Part shown: positions 61,812 through 64,000 of the stretch, one piece after another
Layout of the letters: each line of letters starts with the position of its first letter
Numbering within the stretch: the first letter of the stretch is position 1
Notes under the pieces: model-generated
Told to the model about the DNA's origin: nothing
Databases searched by the model: none
The model's input: the letters and a program-made list of their open reading frames with translations, nothing else
NCBI GenBank assembly: GCA_963775505.1
Contig: CAVZIL010000007.1
Coordinates: 248,001 to 312,000, forward strand
DNA from: JAIBJN01 sp963775505
GTDB lineage: Bacteria > Actinomycetota > Thermoleophilia > Gaiellales > Gaiellaceae
Reading direction: 5' to 3'
Length of the DNA: 64,000 nt
Translations under genes and position numbers: made by a program

Positions 61812-62308
61812 TCCCGCAGGAGCTGCGCACCGAGCGGCTCCTCCTCCGGCAATGGCGGGACGGCGACGCGGACGCGCTCGCGGAGATCTACTCGCAGCCC
61901 GAGTTCCTGGAGCACAATCCCGTCTACGACCCGGCCGCGCACGTGGAGCGGTTCGCATGTCAGTGGGAGCGGGAGGGCTTCGGCCTCTGGGCGGCCGAGG
62001 ACGCCGCCAGCGGAAGGTTCGTCGGGCGGATCGGGCTCATGCGCCACCACGACTGGCCGGCCGCTCCCGACCCGGTGGAGGTCGGCTGGGCCCTCCACCG
62101 GAACTGGTGGGGGAGAGGCCTCGCCACCGAGGGCGGCCGGGCGAGCGTCGAGTGCTGGCGCGAGCACCTCGCCGACCCGCAGCTGATCTCGATCACGGTG
62201 CCCGCGAACGGGCGCTCGCGAGCGGTCATGGAGCGCCTCGGGCTCACCCTGCGCGGGGAGGACACCTGGCACGCGCACGACGTCGTCTGGTACGCGATCG
62301 ACCGCTGA
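61808..62308 (+). CDS. GNAT family N-acetyltransferase
   Basis: 166 residues of the RimJ/RimL-like Acetyltransf_3 group: LRTERLLLRQWRDGDADALA, VEVGWALHRNWWGRGLATEG (acetyl-CoA loop), and ISITVPANGRSRAVMERLGL. The substrate is unknown. GTG 61808 overlaps the polA stop. Confidence 0.9.
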   Translation: MIPQELRTERLLLRQWRDGDADALAEIYSQPEFLEHNPVYDPAAHVERFACQWEREGFGLWAAEDAASGRFVGRIGLMRHHDWPAAPDPVEVGWALHRNWWGRGLATEGGRASVECWREHLADPQLISITVPANGRSRAVMERLGLTLRGEDTWHAHDVVWYAIDR

Positions 62309-62316
62309 GCCGCCGC

Positions 62317-63333
62317 TCAGCTCCGGCGCCAGACGATCTGCGCGACGCCGAGCGGCCACGTGACCGGCTCGCGGCCCTCGACGAGGTCGTAGAAAGTCAT
62401 CTCGGCTGTCCCGCCGACGACGAGCCAGTCGCCGGTGGGCGCCCAGGAGGCGACCTGTCCCGGGAAGCGCGCACCCTGCGGACCGAGGAACGAGCAGCCG
62501 ACGTCGAGGATGCGGATCCTGCCGCCGGCGCGGAAGGCGGCCGAGCAGTTGTCGGGCGAGAGCACCGGCAGGCGTCCCTGGAACCCTTCCGAGAGATCGA
62601 GCGCGTCCGTCAGCCGACCCTCGACGTAGCGCTCGATGCGCCGTCCTTCCACGAGCACGGCCACCGACCCGTCGACGGGACCGTAGTGCACGCCCGTGAT
62701 CGTGCCCGACGCCTGCAGATCGGGGCGGTCCTCGACGTAGAGCCGATCTCCCCGCGCGTAGACGATCTCGCCCTCGGGCGTGTAGGCGGCCGGGCACCCG
62801 TCGAGCTGCCGTCGAGGGCCGCCGACGAGCTGGTCGATGCCTTCGAGACGACCGTTGCACCAGGCCGCGCGCTGGCCGTCGTCGCTCCAGACCAGGAACC
62901 CGAAGGCGGCGTCGGAGCTGCCGAGGTCGCGACCGCTCCGGCTCAGGTCGATGAAGCGGAACGGGACGGCGTCGCCCAGCGGCTCGGCGATCCCGACCGC
63001 GACCTTCGCGGTCACGGGCGCCGCCCAGAGCTGGCAGGTCGACCGCTGGACGACGTTCGGGAACTCGATCCCGGTCGGGAGGTCGAATTCGCGCACCGCG
63101 CACGAGCCCGTCTGGGTGAGCACGATCGAACCTGGTGCTCCCTCGACCGGCGGCATCTGCTCCCGGCCGAGCTCCTCCTCCTCGGCCGGCGCGGTGGTCG
63201 TCCCGTCCTCACCGAGCTCGGTCGTGGTCGAGCGAGCCTCGACGCGTGGCTCGTCGGACCGGAGCGTGTCCGCCAGGGCGAAGCCGACCACCAGGAGCAC
63301 TGCACCCAGGATGAGGAGGTCGCGGCCTTTCAC
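62317..63333 (-). CDS. Membrane-anchored propeller-like protein
   Basis: 338 residues: one N-terminal helix (LLILGAVLLVVGFALADTL), an acidic Thr/Glu-rich linker, then a domain with repeated beta-propeller-type strands (FGFLVWSDDGQRAAWCNGR, LPVLSPDNCSAAFRAGGR, VASWAPTGDWLVVGGTAEMT). Six cysteines suggest extracellular disulfides. It resembles WD40-like/TolB-type sensors but the family is not assigned. Convergent with the GNAT gene and divergent from rpsA. Confidence 0.7.
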   Translation of the reverse strand: MKGRDLLILGAVLLVVGFALADTLRSDEPRVEARSTTTELGEDGTTTAPAEEEELGREQMPPVEGAPGSIVLTQTGSCAVREFDLPTGIEFPNVVQRSTCQLWAAPVTAKVAVGIAEPLGDAVPFRFIDLSRSGRDLGSSDAAFGFLVWSDDGQRAAWCNGRLEGIDQLVGGPRRQLDGCPAAYTPEGEIVYARGDRLYVEDRPDLQASGTITGVHYGPVDGSVAVLVEGRRIERYVEGRLTDALDLSEGFQGRLPVLSPDNCSAAFRAGGRIRILDVGCSFLGPQGARFPGQVASWAPTGDWLVVGGTAEMTFYDLVEGREPVTWPLGVAQIVWRRS

Positions 63334-63344
63334 GTAGTGCTGGC

Positions 63345-63350
63345 TATAAT
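63345..63350 (+). promoter_or_regulatory. -10 element TATAAT of rpsA
   Basis: A perfect TATAAT twelve bases before the rpsA ATG, so any 5' leader would be only a few bases. No good -35 at the normal distance. Confidence 0.55.
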
Positions 63351-63362
63351 GCGCGATCCCGC

Positions 63363-64000
63363 ATGGTTCCGAACGAGACGACGACCGAAGCAGACATCCC
63401 GAAGACAGACGACGACGTCTGGACCCGCGGTCCGGACGGCGAGCTGATCCCCGACTACGACTCCACCTTCCCCGTGATCAACGAGGGGGAGGTCGTGCGC
63501 GGCAAGGTCGTCCGCGTGGACAAGGACGAGGTCCTCGTCGACATCGGCTACAAGTCGGAAGGGGTGATCCCCGTCTCGGAGCTCTCGATCCGACGGTCGG
63601 TCAACCCGGCCGACGAGGTCAACCTCGGGGACGAGATCGACGCGCTCGTGATGACGAAGGAGGACGCCGAGGGGCGCCTCATCCTCTCGAAGAAGCGCGC
63701 GCGCTTCGAGATGGCCTGGAAGCGCATCGAGGGCGCCGCGGAGAGCGGCGAGCCCGTGGAGGGAATCGTCATCGAGGTCGTGAAGGGCGGGCTCATCCTC
63801 GACCTCGGCGTGCGCGGCTTCCTGCCCGCCTCCCTCGTCGACATCCGCCGCGTCCAGGACCTGGACGAGTTCATGGCCCAGACGCTCCGCTGCAAGGTGA
63901 TCGAGCTCAACCGCAGCCGCAACAACGTCGTCCTCTCGCGCCGCGCCGTGCTCGAGGAGGAGCGCCGCGAGATGCGCCAGGCGATCCTGGACCGGCTCTC
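63363..64000 (+). CDS. rpsA: 30S ribosomal protein S1 (5' part)
   Basis: Runs off the window after 212 codons. An acidic N-terminus (VPNETTTEADIPKTDDDVW) is followed by the first S1 domain (GEVVRGKVVRVDKDEVLVDI GYKSEG, in pieces) and most of the second (GEPVEGIVIEVVKGGLILDL, GVRGFLPAS). The remaining domains lie outside. ATG 63363. Confidence 0.95.
   Translation, partial: MVPNETTTEADIPKTDDDVWTRGPDGELIPDYDSTFPVINEGEVVRGKVVRVDKDEVLVDIGYKSEGVIPVSELSIRRSVNPADEVNLGDEIDALVMTKEDAEGRLILSKKRARFEMAWKRIEGAAESGEPVEGIVIEVVKGGLILDLGVRGFLPASLVDIRRVQDLDEFMAQTLRCKVIELNRSRNNVVLSRRAVLEEERREMRQAILDRL

Noticed and set aside
59136..61958. Long open frame antisense to polA
   Set aside because: Same codon-bias shadow effect; polA is unmistakable on the other strand.
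1..64000. CRISPR arrays, prophage, toxin-antitoxin or defence islands
   Set aside because: No regularly spaced repeats, phage structural genes or known defence domains were seen in any frame.

Overview
The window is about 70% GC and densely packed, and almost all genes lie on the + strand in tightly overlapping operons (ATGA, GTGA, TTGA and probably CTGA junctions). Gene order and content point to a high-GC actinobacterium, most likely the Thermoleophilia/Gaiellales side of the phylum. The supporting signs are mreBCD-PBP2-rodA followed by an RNase E/G-rplU-rpmA-obgE-nadD-rsfS run, a MarP-like CvpA-protease, a PPi-type phosphofructokinase signature, and many genes whose -10 box lies only 6-9 nt before the start codon. 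The lineage is an inference; no rRNA gene is present to confirm it. Most of the window is housekeeping. I see no CRISPR array, prophage or obvious defence island.

Layout: 0-6.1 kb holds valS, folC, three small uncharacterised membrane proteins, ndk, a methyltransferase and maf. 6.1-6.85 kb is a decayed RAYT (REP-associated tyrosine transposase) element bounded by two identical 15-bp copies of a palindromic repeat. 6.9-12.7 kb is the rod-shape/elongasome operon. 12.7-19.4 kb holds a DUF697-like gene, RNase E/G, L21, L27, ObgE, NadD, RsfS and tRNA-Ala(GGC). 19.4-24 kb is a looser accessory stretch: a beta-propeller protein, a K+ channel, a structured leader, LtrA, a DUF1028 protein and a secreted protein. 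24-32.8 kb holds leuS, the MarP-like protease, a DNRLRE-type protein, comEA, comEC, holA and rpsT. 32.9-46 kb is one long information-processing run: murJ, lepA, hemW, hrcA, dnaJ, prmA, mtaB, HIT, yqeY, phoH, ybeY, a DGK-PAP2 fusion, cdd and era. 46-53.5 kb holds two unrelated metallopeptidases, deoC with two aldehyde dehydrogenases (the second a catalytically empty half), an IGPS-like barrel, phosphofructokinase and tRNA-Leu(CAA). 53.7-59.2 kb is a complete branched-chain amino-acid-type ABC transporter (livK-H-M-G-F) behind a promoter with a 14-bp palindrome in its spacer. 59.2-64 kb holds polA, a GNAT acetyltransferase, a propeller-like membrane protein and the 5' part of rpsA.

Assembly quality: at least a dozen genes, many of them essential (folC, rne, obgE, leuS with three breaks, hrcA, dnaJ, pfkA), are interrupted by single-base frame changes, most of them at short G or C runs. 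This looks like homopolymer-length sequencing error rather than gene decay. I annotate those genes as whole CDSs spanning the break.

The most interesting non-routine signals are: the RAYT element and a separate 13-bp inverted repeat carried in frame inside obgE; the recurring leaderless-type TANNNT-N6/7-start architecture, including a divergent overlapping pair at 48.5 kb; probable CTG starts at three genes; the putative operator in the liv promoter; the structured 21.1-21.3 kb leader; and the deoC-ALDH-half-ALDH cluster.
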